Origin: Luidia sarsii
Lineage: Eukaryota > Echinodermata > Asteroidea > Paxillosida > Luidiidae
Direction: 5' to 3'
DNA length: 64,000 nt
Assembly (NCBI GenBank): GCA_949987565.1
Contig: OX465111.1
Span: forward strand, 8,437,467 to 8,501,466
The notes beneath the pieces are model-generated. The model did no database searches and was not told where the DNA came from. It saw only the letters and a program-made list of their open reading frames with translations. This document shows positions 48,524 to 64,000 of this stretch, piece by piece (within the stretch, counting starts at the first letter, position 1; each line of letters starts with the position of its first letter). The position numbers were made by a program, and so were the translations under genes.

Positions 48524-48613
48524 AGGTTGCCGACAGGGAATCAAAGACTGTTCTACGCCAGCTCCCTCTTCAAGAGCGGAGGAACGCTGGGGTCCTCAAG
48601 CGTGAGGTCCCAT

Positions 48614-48907
48614 ATGTTTACACCGTTGCCTGCCGAGACTTTTCTTTACGTCGTGTTGGGACTGCTGATCGCGTTGATTATTTTGATGCTGTGCATTACT
48701 GCACGACTCGTTTACGCCGGTAGAAAGTCCAGGAGGAGACTGCGTGGGGCACCTCCCACCGGGAGATTTAGCCCCCGATATCGGAGCTATCGCCAGTTGA
48801 CGGGAGCACGGGTAGTTCAACCCTCAGAAGAGAGTGAGCTCGAGCCAGGAGGGATCGAGCTGAACAGGATAAGGGAGGAGGTCAGTAGCCGAGTATGGAC
48901 GCTTTAA
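48614..48907 (+). CDS. Small single-span membrane protein ORF of the retrotransposon
   Basis: 97 codons from the first ATG in this frame. The open frame extends upstream to at least 48527 but without an ATG. After a short N-terminus (MFTPLPAETF) comes a strong hydrophobic segment, about residues 9-32 (LYVVLGLLIALIILMLCITA), then a basic stop-transfer region (AGRKSRRRLRG) and a polar tail. It overlaps the gag-pol start by 13 bases in a different frame, so gag-pol would need reinitiation, leaky scanning or a spliced leader. I recognise no family. Its place in the leader, where most gypsy elements have no ORF, makes it noteworthy. It may be a chance ORF, but the membrane anchor is very clear. 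Confidence 0.55.
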   Translation: MFTPLPAETFLYVVLGLLIALIILMLCITARLVYAGRKSRRRLRGAPPTGRFSPRYRSYRQLTGARVVQPSEESELEPGGIELNRIREEVSSRVWTL

Positions 48908-51900
48908 GGAGCACCAGACGAGACACGGCTGCCACCGTCACCTCAACTGGTGAGCGGGAGGTGCGCGAGCCGGAGACCTGCACCTCAAATGTAGAGAGTG
49001 CATGGATACAACGGGAGATCAATGACCTCACCGTGGAGGTCCAGGCCAAGAGGGCCGAATTACAGCGTACGCTGCAGAGCTTTCGCTCGACCCCGCCAAG
49101 AGGTGCGGAGGGGTCGAGGTCCCCTCCAGCATCAGGAGAGGGGGTGACACCGGCACCAGGGCATTGGGCGCCTGACAAAGAAGATTTGGAGGTGACGTTC
49201 AGGAGGACCCCTCCCACTTGTGCTTCGAGATCGCCGGAATTTGGAGGTCCAGCACGTATGGTCCTGGGTGGAGGACCCGCGGAGGCGACGAGTCTGAGAG
49301 CGGAAGAATTCAGCGGAGGGGCGCTAGAGGCGCCCTCTTGCTCGACTCCCTGGCCCTTAAAGAGGGACGGAAGGGTGCGGAACCGCCAGGAGTTTGAGGA
49401 ACGTTCCAAACTCGATATGAGGCGGCCGAATATCATGCCCGACAGGTTCGACGGCAAGGTCGCGTGGAAGGACTACCGACAACACTTTGATGCGTGTCGC
49501 GTAGCGAACGGTTGGGACAATGACCAGTCAGCAGCCTTCCTGGCAGCCAGCTTACAAGGAGTAGCCTTGAAGGTTCTGGGACGCTGCCACGGGGAAGGGA
49601 AATGTTCCCGTTATGATGAGCTCATCAGCCTACTTGAGGCACAGTTCGGTCCAGGTCAGATGGCCGAGAACTACTTGATGGAGCTACGTAGTCGACGACA
49701 AGGTCCAAGGGAAACGCTGAGAGAATTGGGTCAGGCAATCCGGGAATTGGCTCTGCTGGCCTACCCGGAATTCTCCGAGGAAGGGAGAGATAGGCTTGCG
49801 CGAAGCCACTTTGCAGATGCAATTGGAAGTCAATCTATCAGGGAAGGAATTTTCAGGGCGAGACCCGTCACCCTGGATGAGGCCGTGAGGGCTGCCCTCG
49901 CAACCGAAAACTTTGAGAAGATGGAAGCACAGAGATGTGGGAAAGCACAGGGGCCCAGGCAGCATTGCAGGGCCAGTGAGTCCATAGAGGATACCCCTTG
50001 CACCGAGTCTCTGCTGGACAGAATTGAAGTCATCGTTGAAAGTAAGATGAGGGCACTTCAGAGCAGATTGGAGCTCTGCAGGAACCACGGCGGGAAGGCG
50101 GAAGGACCTGCGGACCTCCGTTCGCCTAGGAAACGACGAGAGGCCGGTCACGTGACTCATTGGGCCCGGGACTGTTCGAACTGCAGGGGGAGGGGACACC
50201 ACGTTAGGGAGTGTCCCTCACAGAAAAATCCGGACAGAAGGCGACACTCAGGCTCAGAGAATAGAGGAGCGATTGACCTTAGGAAGCAAAAGACTGCGGC
50301 CGAGGGGGAAACATCGGCGAAAAAGCAAAGGACTGGTGATGAGGGTCGAGGTCACCCCCAACACGACATTCAGCGGCAAAGGCAAGGACTCTTCGTCATG
50401 GGAATGGTCTGCTCCACCGAGGTCCAGTTCCTTGTCGACACCGGAGCAACGAACACCATGATCTCGAAGACCGCCTATTTTTCCATCCCAACGGAGAAGA
50501 GGCCCTCCATGCGATCCATGGATATGACCATACGGACTGTCGATGGGCAGCTCATGACTGGGGTGAGCGGCATGATCGATGCCGTTGTTAGAGTTGGCCA
50601 GACTGCCGTATGCATTTGTGCGGTGGTAACCGACATTGATGTTCCAGCAATCTTGGGAATGGATTTCCTACTTCCATCCAAAGGAATCCTGAACCTCCGG
50701 ACGATGGAGTTAATCCTTAATGGGGAGCACAACAAGTGTAACGACAGTTTGGGGATTCCATTCTGTTTCAGGGTAGTAGTTGATGAGACTACTGAGATAC
50801 CCCCTGGCCACGAGATGGTTGTACCAGCCTTCGTTAAGGCATATCCCGACGAGGAAGGAGTGGGCATAATCGAGCCCGTAGCAGGGGGCGGCGAGCTTTC
50901 CCAGAAAGGGCTGATACTGGCCCGAACCCTTGTCCGCACCGGACAGGGCCCGGTCGGGCTGAGGATTCTAAACCCCGGGACGAGTTCGTGTACCCTCCGC
51001 CGCGGAACGACTGCGGGGATGCTCAGCTCCGTAGGAGACGGGGATGTAGACGGATCAGAGTCGTTGGAGGCGCTAGAGGCGCCTACGGAGAGGAGAGGGC
51101 CGGAGGTGCCCCCACACCTCAAGGATCTCTGGCAGCGGAGTGTTGCCGGATTAGGATCGGAAGAGGTTAATGAGGTGACTCGGCTGCTGAACGAATTTGC
51201 GGATGTGTTCTCCAAGGGTGAGGGGGACCTTGGGCAGACTGATCTGGTCAAACACAGTGTCGAGACTGGAGGTGCTCGCCCAATCCGACAACGGTTGCGG
51301 AGGCAACCAGCCTGCAACCAGGAGGAGATTGCTCGCCAAGTAGACGGTCTACTCAACAGGAAAATTATCGAGCCGTCCGACAGCCCGTGGGCTTCCAACG
51401 TTGTGCTCGTTCGCAAGAAGGACGGCAGTCAACGTTTCTGCGTTGATTATAGAGGCCTGAACTCAGTAACCATCAAGGACGCGTACCCTATCCCAAGGAT
51501 AGATGACACCCTTGATGCGCTTTCCGGAGCGCGTTGGTTCTCAACCCTTGATCTCGCCTCCGGGTACTGGCAGGTGGCTCTGGACGACCAGGCAAAGCAG
51601 AAAACGGCGTTTGTTGTACGAGGGGGGTTGTATCAGTGGAAGGTGATGCCCTTCGGCCTCGTCAACGCCCCTGCAACTTTCGAGAGACTCATGGAGCGCG
51701 TGGTGGCGGGACTCCATTGGAAGTCTCTCCTTGTCTACTTGGACGACGTCATAGTGTACGGACGGACACTATCAGAAGAAACGGAGCGTTTAAGGGAGGT
51801 TTTCACGAGGCTTCGTGAGGCAGGGTTAAAGATGAAGCCAGAGAAGTGTTCACTGTATCAGAAGACAGTGAAATATCTCGGCCACATCGTATCGGAAAGT

Positions 51901-54207
51901 GGGGTATCGACGGACCCAGACAAGGTGGAGGCGATCAGGAATTGGCCAAAGCCAACCAACCAGAAGGAGGTCCGAAGTTTTATTGGCTTGGCATCCTACT
52001 ACCGGAGGTTCATAAGGAACTTTGCGGACATCGCGAGGCCGCTGCACCGCCTGACAGAGAAGGCACACGAGTTCATTTGGGATGACGACTGCGGCGACGC
52101 CTTCGATACCCTGAAGATGAGGTTGCAGGAGGCGCCCATTCTGGGCTACCCTCAGGACAAGGGCCAGTACATTCTAGATACGGACGCGAGCGGATTCGGC
52201 ATTGGCGCAGTCCTCTCCCAAGTTCAGGAGGGTACAGAAAGGGTCATCGCCTATGCGAGCAGAGCGCTGTCGAAGCCTGAGCGTAATTACTGTGTGACCA
52301 GGCGCGAACTCCTTGCCGTCGTCCATTCGTTGAAACACTTCAGGCAGTATGTGTATGGAAGAAAGATCATAATCCGGACAGACCACGGCTCTCTGACGTG
52401 GCTTACAAACTTTCGCAACCCCGAGGGACAGCTGGCGCGTTGGCTCCAGGTCCTCGGCAGTTATGATTACTCGATAGTCCACCGCCCCGGGAAGAAGCAC
52501 GCGAACGCTGACGGCCTTTCCAGACAGCCCTGCCGCCAATGTGGAAGACACACAGACGAGGAGACGTCCAAAGAATCGGAGAAATCCAATGAGGAAGACG
52601 GGCGAGTACGGTCGGTACATGCTCAGCCTGCCATTACCAGCGATGCCTTGAGACAATCCCAGATGCAGGATGACACCATGGGGTGGATCCTGCGCGGTAA
52701 AGAAGAGAGTGGTAACAGACCGGAATGGGGCGAGATATCGGCTACTTGCCCCGCCTCCAAAACCTACTGGTCCAATTGGGACCGGATAGAGGTACGAGAT
52801 GGTGCACTCTATCGACGATGGGAGTCAGATGACGGTAGAGTAACTAAGTGGCAAGCACTGGTTCCGAAGACTGTACGCCACGATCTGATGGTGGAACTCC
52901 ATGGCGGGGTGACTAGTGGTCACCTAGGACAGAGAAGGACGCTTGCAAGAATGAGGGGGCGTTACTATTGGGCCGGTATGGGAGCAGACGTACGGTCTTT
53001 CATTAAGGCGTGTGACCGTTGCGCCAGGAGGAAGTCTCCTGGGAAGAAAAGGAGGGCACCACTGCAGCAACTAAGTGTGGGTGCACCCATGGAGAGGGTG
53101 GCATTGGATATCGTCGGGCCCCTACCACAAACGGAAGACGGCAATAAATGGATCCTTGTGGTTGGGGATTATTTCAGTAAATGGATGGAGGCATACCCAT
53201 TGGTGGACACAAAGGCCCCCACCGTCGCAAGGAAGTTCGTCGAGGAATTTGTTTGCCGGTTCGGAACCCCTTTAGAGCTCCACTCGGACCAAGGGCGCAA
53301 TTTCGAGTCCGAGGTGTTCAGCGAGATGTGTAGGATTCTGGGGATCCAGAAAACGAGAACATCCCCGTATAATCCAAAATCTGATGGGATGGTCGAACGG
53401 TTCAACCGGACCATGATTAACATGGTGGCGACCATGATCGACCCTACAAAGGAGCAGAGGGACTGGGATAGGCAGTTGCCGTATGCGACGCTGGCATACC
53501 GCAGTACACCCCAGGAAAGCACCGGTGAGACGCCGGTGATGTTGATGTTGGGTCGAGAGGTTACGCTACCGGTAGATTTGCTACTGGCGTCAGAGACCTC
53601 CCAGGGGAATGAGTCGACTGAAGACGCGGGCTACCCATTGGAATTACGGGAGAGGCTGGGAGAGGCCCACCAGAGGGCCCGCGAGCAGTTGCGAAGGAGT
53701 GCAAGGAGGCAGAAGAAGCAGTACGATCGCCTAGCCACTGGCAAGATACCCAACGCAAATGATTTTGTGTGGTTGCATAACCCGGCCAAGAAGAAGGGAC
53801 GGTCACCGAAGCTAGAGAGCCGATGGGAAGGACCCTACCGGGTTCTCGACAAACTGTCGGAAGTAACCTTCCGGATTCAGAGGACCCCCAGAGGGAAGAG
53901 AAAGGTGGTGCACTCGGACCGCATCAAACCATACGAGGGTAGGCCACCCGGGGAATGGGAGGACCAACTGGCTGAGGAAGAGGGCCGGGCGCTTGAGGCG
54001 CCACGGCGAAGGACCGCCGTGGCGACTCCTAGTAATGCTGACACAGGCCGGGCGCATGAGGCGCCCCGGTCAGCCGGAGGTCCCACGGAGGAAAGGGGTC
54101 CAATGGAGCCATTGGGCTCTGCGGAAGGCGGAGTTCCGTCAAGGCGGAACCCTCTCAGGCAGAGGAGGCTCCCAGAGCGGTTCCGCCGGTTAACTCACCG
54201 TATATAA
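48895..54207 (+). CDS. Gag-Pol polyprotein of Ty3/gypsy retrotransposon
   Basis: 1770 residues in one frame, with no gag-pol frameshift. Domains: coiled coil (about 40-70); gag capsid-like region (about 180-345) starting near IMPDRFDGKVAWKDY; zinc knuckle C427-C430-H435-C440, preceded by a half-knuckle without its first two cysteines; aspartic protease DTGA (515-518) with ILGMDF (586-591); reverse transcriptase (about 820-1000) with YLDD 948-951; RNase H with D1095, E1138 and D1163; integrase zinc site H1336, H1343, C1373, C1376 and core D1405, D1465, E1501 (35 residues between the last two); GPY motif near 1646. Every catalytic residue expected is present. The N-terminal capsid boundary and processing sites are inferred. 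Confidence 0.96.
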   Translation: MDALRSTRRDTAATVTSTGEREVREPETCTSNVESAWIQREINDLTVEVQAKRAELQRTLQSFRSTPPRGAEGSRSPPASGEGVTPAPGHWAPDKEDLEVTFRRTPPTCASRSPEFGGPARMVLGGGPAEATSLRAEEFSGGALEAPSCSTPWPLKRDGRVRNRQEFEERSKLDMRRPNIMPDRFDGKVAWKDYRQHFDACRVANGWDNDQSAAFLAASLQGVALKVLGRCHGEGKCSRYDELISLLEAQFGPGQMAENYLMELRSRRQGPRETLRELGQAIRELALLAYPEFSEEGRDRLARSHFADAIGSQSIREGIFRARPVTLDEAVRAALATENFEKMEAQRCGKAQGPRQHCRASESIEDTPCTESLLDRIEVIVESKMRALQSRLELCRNHGGKAEGPADLRSPRKRREAGHVTHWARDCSNCRGRGHHVRECPSQKNPDRRRHSGSENRGAIDLRKQKTAAEGETSAKKQRTGDEGRGHPQHDIQRQRQGLFVMGMVCSTEVQFLVDTGATNTMISKTAYFSIPTEKRPSMRSMDMTIRTVDGQLMTGVSGMIDAVVRVGQTAVCICAVVTDIDVPAILGMDFLLPSKGILNLRTMELILNGEHNKCNDSLGIPFCFRVVVDETTEIPPGHEMVVPAFVKAYPDEEGVGIIEPVAGGGELSQKGLILARTLVRTGQGPVGLRILNPGTSSCTLRRGTTAGMLSSVGDGDVDGSESLEALEAPTERRGPEVPPHLKDLWQRSVAGLGSEEVNEVTRLLNEFADVFSKGEGDLGQTDLVKHSVETGGARPIRQRLRRQPACNQEEIARQVDGLLNRKIIEPSDSPWASNVVLVRKKDGSQRFCVDYRGLNSVTIKDAYPIPRIDDTLDALSGARWFSTLDLASGYWQVALDDQAKQKTAFVVRGGLYQWKVMPFGLVNAPATFERLMERVVAGLHWKSLLVYLDDVIVYGRTLSEETERLREVFTRLREAGLKMKPEKCSLYQKTVKYLGHIVSESGVSTDPDKVEAIRNWPKPTNQKEVRSFIGLASYYRRFIRNFADIARPLHRLTEKAHEFIWDDDCGDAFDTLKMRLQEAPILGYPQDKGQYILDTDASGFGIGAVLSQVQEGTERVIAYASRALSKPERNYCVTRRELLAVVHSLKHFRQYVYGRKIIIRTDHGSLTWLTNFRNPEGQLARWLQVLGSYDYSIVHRPGKKHANADGLSRQPCRQCGRHTDEETSKESEKSNEEDGRVRSVHAQPAITSDALRQSQMQDDTMGWILRGKEESGNRPEWGEISATCPASKTYWSNWDRIEVRDGALYRRWESDDGRVTKWQALVPKTVRHDLMVELHGGVTSGHLGQRRTLARMRGRYYWAGMGADVRSFIKACDRCARRKSPGKKRRAPLQQLSVGAPMERVALDIVGPLPQTEDGNKWILVVGDYFSKWMEAYPLVDTKAPTVARKFVEEFVCRFGTPLELHSDQGRNFESEVFSEMCRILGIQKTRTSPYNPKSDGMVERFNRTMINMVATMIDPTKEQRDWDRQLPYATLAYRSTPQESTGETPVMLMLGREVTLPVDLLLASETSQGNESTEDAGYPLELRERLGEAHQRAREQLRRSARRQKKQYDRLATGKIPNANDFVWLHNPAKKKGRSPKLESRWEGPYRVLDKLSEVTFRIQRTPRGKRKVVHSDRIKPYEGRPPGEWEDQLAEEEGRALEAPRRRTAVATPSNADTGRAHEAPRSAGGPTEERGPMEPLGSAEGGVPSRRNPLRQRRLPERFRRLTHRI

Positions 54208-54210
54208 ATA
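54201..54210 (+). promoter_or_regulatory. TATA-like box overlapping the gag-pol stop codon
   Basis: TATATAAATA spans the gag-pol TAA (54205-54207) and lies 69 bases before the ORF3 start codon. It could drive a separate ORF3 transcript. It is sequence-based only and competes with the splicing model. Confidence 0.35.
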
Positions 54211-54231
54211 GAGATTGTTAGAGTGATGTTC

Positions 54232-54255
54232 CTTTTGACTCTTTTCTTATTTCAG
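54232..54255 (+). other. Strong 3' splice acceptor before ORF3
   Basis: A pyrimidine tract (ccttttgactcttttctta) ends in TTTCAG at 54255, 23 bases before the ORF3 ATG. A candidate donor GAG|GTCAGT lies at 48880, just upstream of the gag-pol start. Splicing would remove gag-pol and expose ORF3, as retroviruses do for env. Confidence 0.6.
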
Positions 54256-54278
54256 TTTGGAGATTAAGGACGGCCATC

Positions 54279-55298
54279 ATGCCCAAAACACCGGACGATC
54301 TGGATGCGACCCATCTCCTCCGGTGCTACAGATGCCCGAAGGTGTTCATCCAGAGGCGGAGCTTAAACCGCCACTTGCAGGTCGAGCATGGTCCCTCCCT
54401 GTTTGCCTGGTGCCGGAGATGCCCCTTCCGCAGTAACCGTAGGGACAACCTCAGGCGTCACTACCGGCGGGAGCACTCCGTGCATCTGGACGACATGGAC
54501 CTCGTCGGGTTGGAGAGTGAGTGCGAGAGGGACCGGCGGCTACGCACCATGTTTGGGCGGCGCGTCACGGTCGATCTTCCGAGAGAGGAGGTGAGCGATC
54601 GAGTCCGGGGAGCCAGAGGGACCTCTCAGAGGTCCCCTAATCAGGAGGTCCAGGAAGTTGCCGAGGAGCCGACTCCCCAACAACGGGAGCGAAGATGCAT
54701 CCCGGAGACCGTCACCAAGCCTGACCAGACCGAGGAAGCTAGAATGAAGGCAGGGCCTCCGGAGGCGGTAGCCTTCGTCACGGTACCTCCGGGTGAAGAG
54801 CTCTATAGCGCGCCCGATGATGCGGTATCCCTGGCCCCGTCTTGTGCGCTGGCTACGTCCCCATGCTCAGAGGCAGAATCAATCAGCATCGCCATGAAGG
54901 AGACCCCCACTGCCGGAGGTGCGACATACCCGACCGACGAGGCCGGTAGCCCAACCAAGGAAGCGTCCCCAGCCGGACTGACCCCGGGAGCCGATAGGGT
55001 TACCCCAGGCGGGAAGTCCCTTGCCAAAATGTGGCGACTACGCGCCTCGGAGGACCCCCAGGAGTCTTCCGCCTCCGACACGCCCGACGACACCGATGGG
55101 GGCGAATACGTAGCTCAAGAGGAGAAGAGTGTTTTGGCATCGACGGTCAACCTCCAGGGAGTCATGCGGGGGAAGGTGACCAAGGTTACCGAGACGCTGG
55201 TGGTAACCAAGTTCCAGGCAGGCATCGCGAAGGAAGAGCGGAGGAGGACCCGGGTGTACGACGTGATCTTCGAGGCTGATTTCAAGAAAGACGATTAG
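54279..55298 (+). CDS. Retrotransposon ORF3: two-C2H2 zinc-finger protein
   Basis: 339 residues in the position env occupies in retroviruses, but with no signal peptide or membrane segment. Two zinc fingers of the form CX2CX12HX4H lie at C16, C19, H32, H37 and C45, C48, H61, H66. They are followed by a basic patch and then a long Pro/Ser/Glu-rich, probably disordered stretch (about 95-280). A C-terminal block (about 290-335) contains VMRGKVTKVTETLVVTKFQ and RTRVYDVIFEADF. I know of no family for this tail. The fingers suggest DNA or RNA binding, perhaps in regulation, integration targeting or genome packaging; this is inference. The start is the first ATG after the splice acceptor. Confidence 0.75.
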   Translation: MPKTPDDLDATHLLRCYRCPKVFIQRRSLNRHLQVEHGPSLFAWCRRCPFRSNRRDNLRRHYRREHSVHLDDMDLVGLESECERDRRLRTMFGRRVTVDLPREEVSDRVRGARGTSQRSPNQEVQEVAEEPTPQQRERRCIPETVTKPDQTEEARMKAGPPEAVAFVTVPPGEELYSAPDDAVSLAPSCALATSPCSEAESISIAMKETPTAGGATYPTDEAGSPTKEASPAGLTPGADRVTPGGKSLAKMWRLRASEDPQESSASDTPDDTDGGEYVAQEEKSVLASTVNLQGVMRGKVTKVTETLVVTKFQAGIAKEERRRTRVYDVIFEADFKKDD

Positions 55299-55497
55299 GG
55301 GAAACTAATTAGGCCTTTGGTGATGCTCCTCCTTGGAGACACCTGTGTTTGAAGACCAGTATTAATGTTGTTCTTGTTAATGTTTTATAAGAGATACTTG
55401 TTGTATAACTGACAGAGTTGTTATTGTTAACAGGGTAATTTGCTCCTTGTAGGATTTAAGTTTCGAGACGGGACGTCCCGACTTAAAGAGGCGCCAT

Positions 55498-56077
55498 TGT
55501 AACGCAAATTACGCCGTTGAGGGCGTGCTTTTGGTGCAAGGTCACGTGACACGTAGGCCGCGCGTAGTAGTTGGGGGTAGACGCGCGACCAGTTGCGCGA
55601 ACTAGGCAGTCTGCTTTCGGACGGAAGACCGTGCGCACGCCTCTAGCCCTGTGCGAGCTATTGTGCGGGAGGCGCTCACTTGAGGTGCGTGCTCTGCGTT
55701 GCGGTTTCCCGTGAGGTCCGCCCTGCGTCGCTTGCTGCGTATTCAAACCTGTGAGTATTCGGTTACTGTGGGGTTTATTTAGACGCTTGGTTGCGGTGTT
55801 GCACCGCAAGGCGTAGGGAGCAACAGGCTCATTGTTTCTACTTTGTGATTTCCGGACTGGATTAAGAATAAAGTTTCTTTGGCAACGTTCACTGCTGTTC
55901 CCACCCTGTTTGGTCCTTGTTGCGTTCAGTTCAGTCTGTGTACCTAGTCGGTAACCGGGGATATATTTTCCCCAAACGGACGGCCCCTCTCCGAGGTTGT
56001 AGCCTACACCGCCTGCGCGTTCCTCCCTCAGCCGCTCGAGGGCGGGGACGCGGGCAGAGGAAACGAAGGTCGCCACA
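55498..56077 (+). repeat. 3' LTR (580 bp)
   Basis: Same sequence as the 5' LTR as far as I can read, with AATAAA at 55867-55872. It is preceded by gacttaaagaggcgccat, which contains only a weak purine run as a polypurine tract. Confidence 0.95.
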
Positions 56078-56081
56078 ATAT

Positions 56082-63586
<7,505 letters not shown>

Positions 63587-63789
63587 GTATTGTGCCCTAG
63601 TAGTACTGAGTATCATCGATCCCAATGTGATCACTGTGTGACTACAAACAGGGAAAACGACAAGAAATGATGAAGAGAAACTAGTCACATCACTGCCGGT
63701 ACTTTAGACCCAGTTAAGAATATTGAAAATATGCCACCGGGAATGTGATGAAAATCTTAAATGGAGATATCAGACCAAGAGCAAAAATT

Positions 63790-63925
63790 CAAATAATGAG
63801 TGAGGTGCTATACAAAAATGTTGCAAACTGCTTACTGACTAAAATTACCAAAATGCAAATCTTAAAATTTAGTGGGCCTGACGTTTCGATCCTAGCAGGA
63901 CCTTTCTCAAAGGCAGAGTGAGGTG
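63790..63925 (-). repeat. 'GAAACGTCAGGCCC' element with long shared flank
   Basis: aaaatgttgcaaactgctta, ctaaaattaccaaaatgcaa, tttagtgggcctgacgtttc and ctagcaggacctttctcaaa match 62405-62516 for over 100 bases. This defines the longest common unit of the family. Confidence 0.7.
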
Positions 63926-63960
63926 TTGAGAAATAGACAAAGCAAATGGATTGGATGTGG

Positions 63961-64000
63961 GTTGAAAAGAAAAAACCAAGTAGGGTTACTGAGCATGGTC
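63961..64000 (+). repeat. 124-bp satellite, start of a third array at the window edge
   Basis: gttgaaaagaaaaaaccaag, tagggttactgagcatggtc matches the 124-bp unit of arrays 1 and 2 in the same orientation. It is cut by the window edge. Confidence 0.8.

Larger units (their letters stand above)
47924..56077 (+). mobile_element. Intact Ty3/gypsy-type LTR retrotransposon
   Basis: 8154 bp with 580-bp LTRs, a 4-bp duplication, a tRNA-Leu-type primer site and three ORFs: a 97-aa membrane protein, gag-pol of 1770 aa and a zinc-finger ORF3. The domain order protease, reverse transcriptase, RNase H, integrase assigns it to the Ty3/gypsy superfamily. A GPY/F-like integrase tail without a chromodomain argues against the chromovirus branch. 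Its GC content is far above the flanks. All ORFs are intact, so the insertion is recent and the copy may be competent. It lies in the shared upstream region of FAM20B and NDOR1. Confidence 0.96.

Noticed and set aside
47918..48544. 208-codon minus-strand ORF in the LTR, repeated at 55483-56076
   Set aside because: It is an antisense shadow of the GC-rich LTR, with low complexity and no family. Its identity in both places only reflects LTR identity.
48527..48613. Longer version of the retrotransposon membrane ORF starting at 48527
   Set aside because: The codon there is TTG. The first ATG in frame is at 48614, which also places the membrane span near the N-terminus.

Overview
This window is nuclear DNA of an animal. 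Every protein gene is broken into short exons with GT-AG introns, the exon proteins match conserved metazoan families, and the rest is dense with SINEs, foldback MITEs, LINE ends and minisatellites. The gene content, compact intron pattern and repeat types suggest an invertebrate, most likely a non-vertebrate deuterostome (amphioxus, hemichordate or echinoderm type). I cannot name the species from sequence alone.

Layout. Four host genes form two divergent pairs. RABL6 (minus; start codon at 15748, 3' end beyond the left edge) lies head-to-head with DARS2, the mitochondrial aspartyl-tRNA synthetase (plus, 18915-34205). FAM20B, the glycosaminoglycan xylosylkinase (minus, 36217-46231), lies head-to-head with NDOR1, the cytosolic diflavin reductase (plus, 56803 to beyond the right edge). 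DARS2 and FAM20B converge, with 2.0 kb between their stop codons. From memory of the human map, RABL6 and NDOR1 are both at 9q34.3 and DARS2 and FAM20B both at 1q25. These two regions belong to one vertebrate paralogon, so the window may keep a pre-duplication linkage.

The FAM20B-NDOR1 interval holds an intact 8154-bp Ty3/gypsy-type LTR retrotransposon (47924-56077). It has apparently identical 580-bp LTRs, a 4-bp target duplication and a primer site matching the 3' end of tRNA-Leu. Its coding layout is unusual: a 97-aa single-span membrane protein ORF overlaps the gag start, then comes one continuous 1770-aa gag-pol, then a 339-aa protein with two C2H2 zinc fingers in the env position. The third ORF is preceded by both a TATA-like box and a strong 3' splice site.

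Repeats. A 60-bp satellite of about 72 units without indels (2171-6482) abuts, and appears to derive from, a RABL6 exon end and its splice donor. A 44-bp array (about 40 units) sits in a FAM20B intron. A 124-bp satellite occurs at three places. Two tRNA-derived SINE families recur about 20 times. Several foldback or TIR elements occur in two or more copies, including a TTAA-flanked MITE inserted inside a SINE, a perfect 142-bp palindrome, and a recurrent motif that looks like a decayed hammerhead ribozyme. No bacterial features, CRISPR arrays or rRNA genes are visible.
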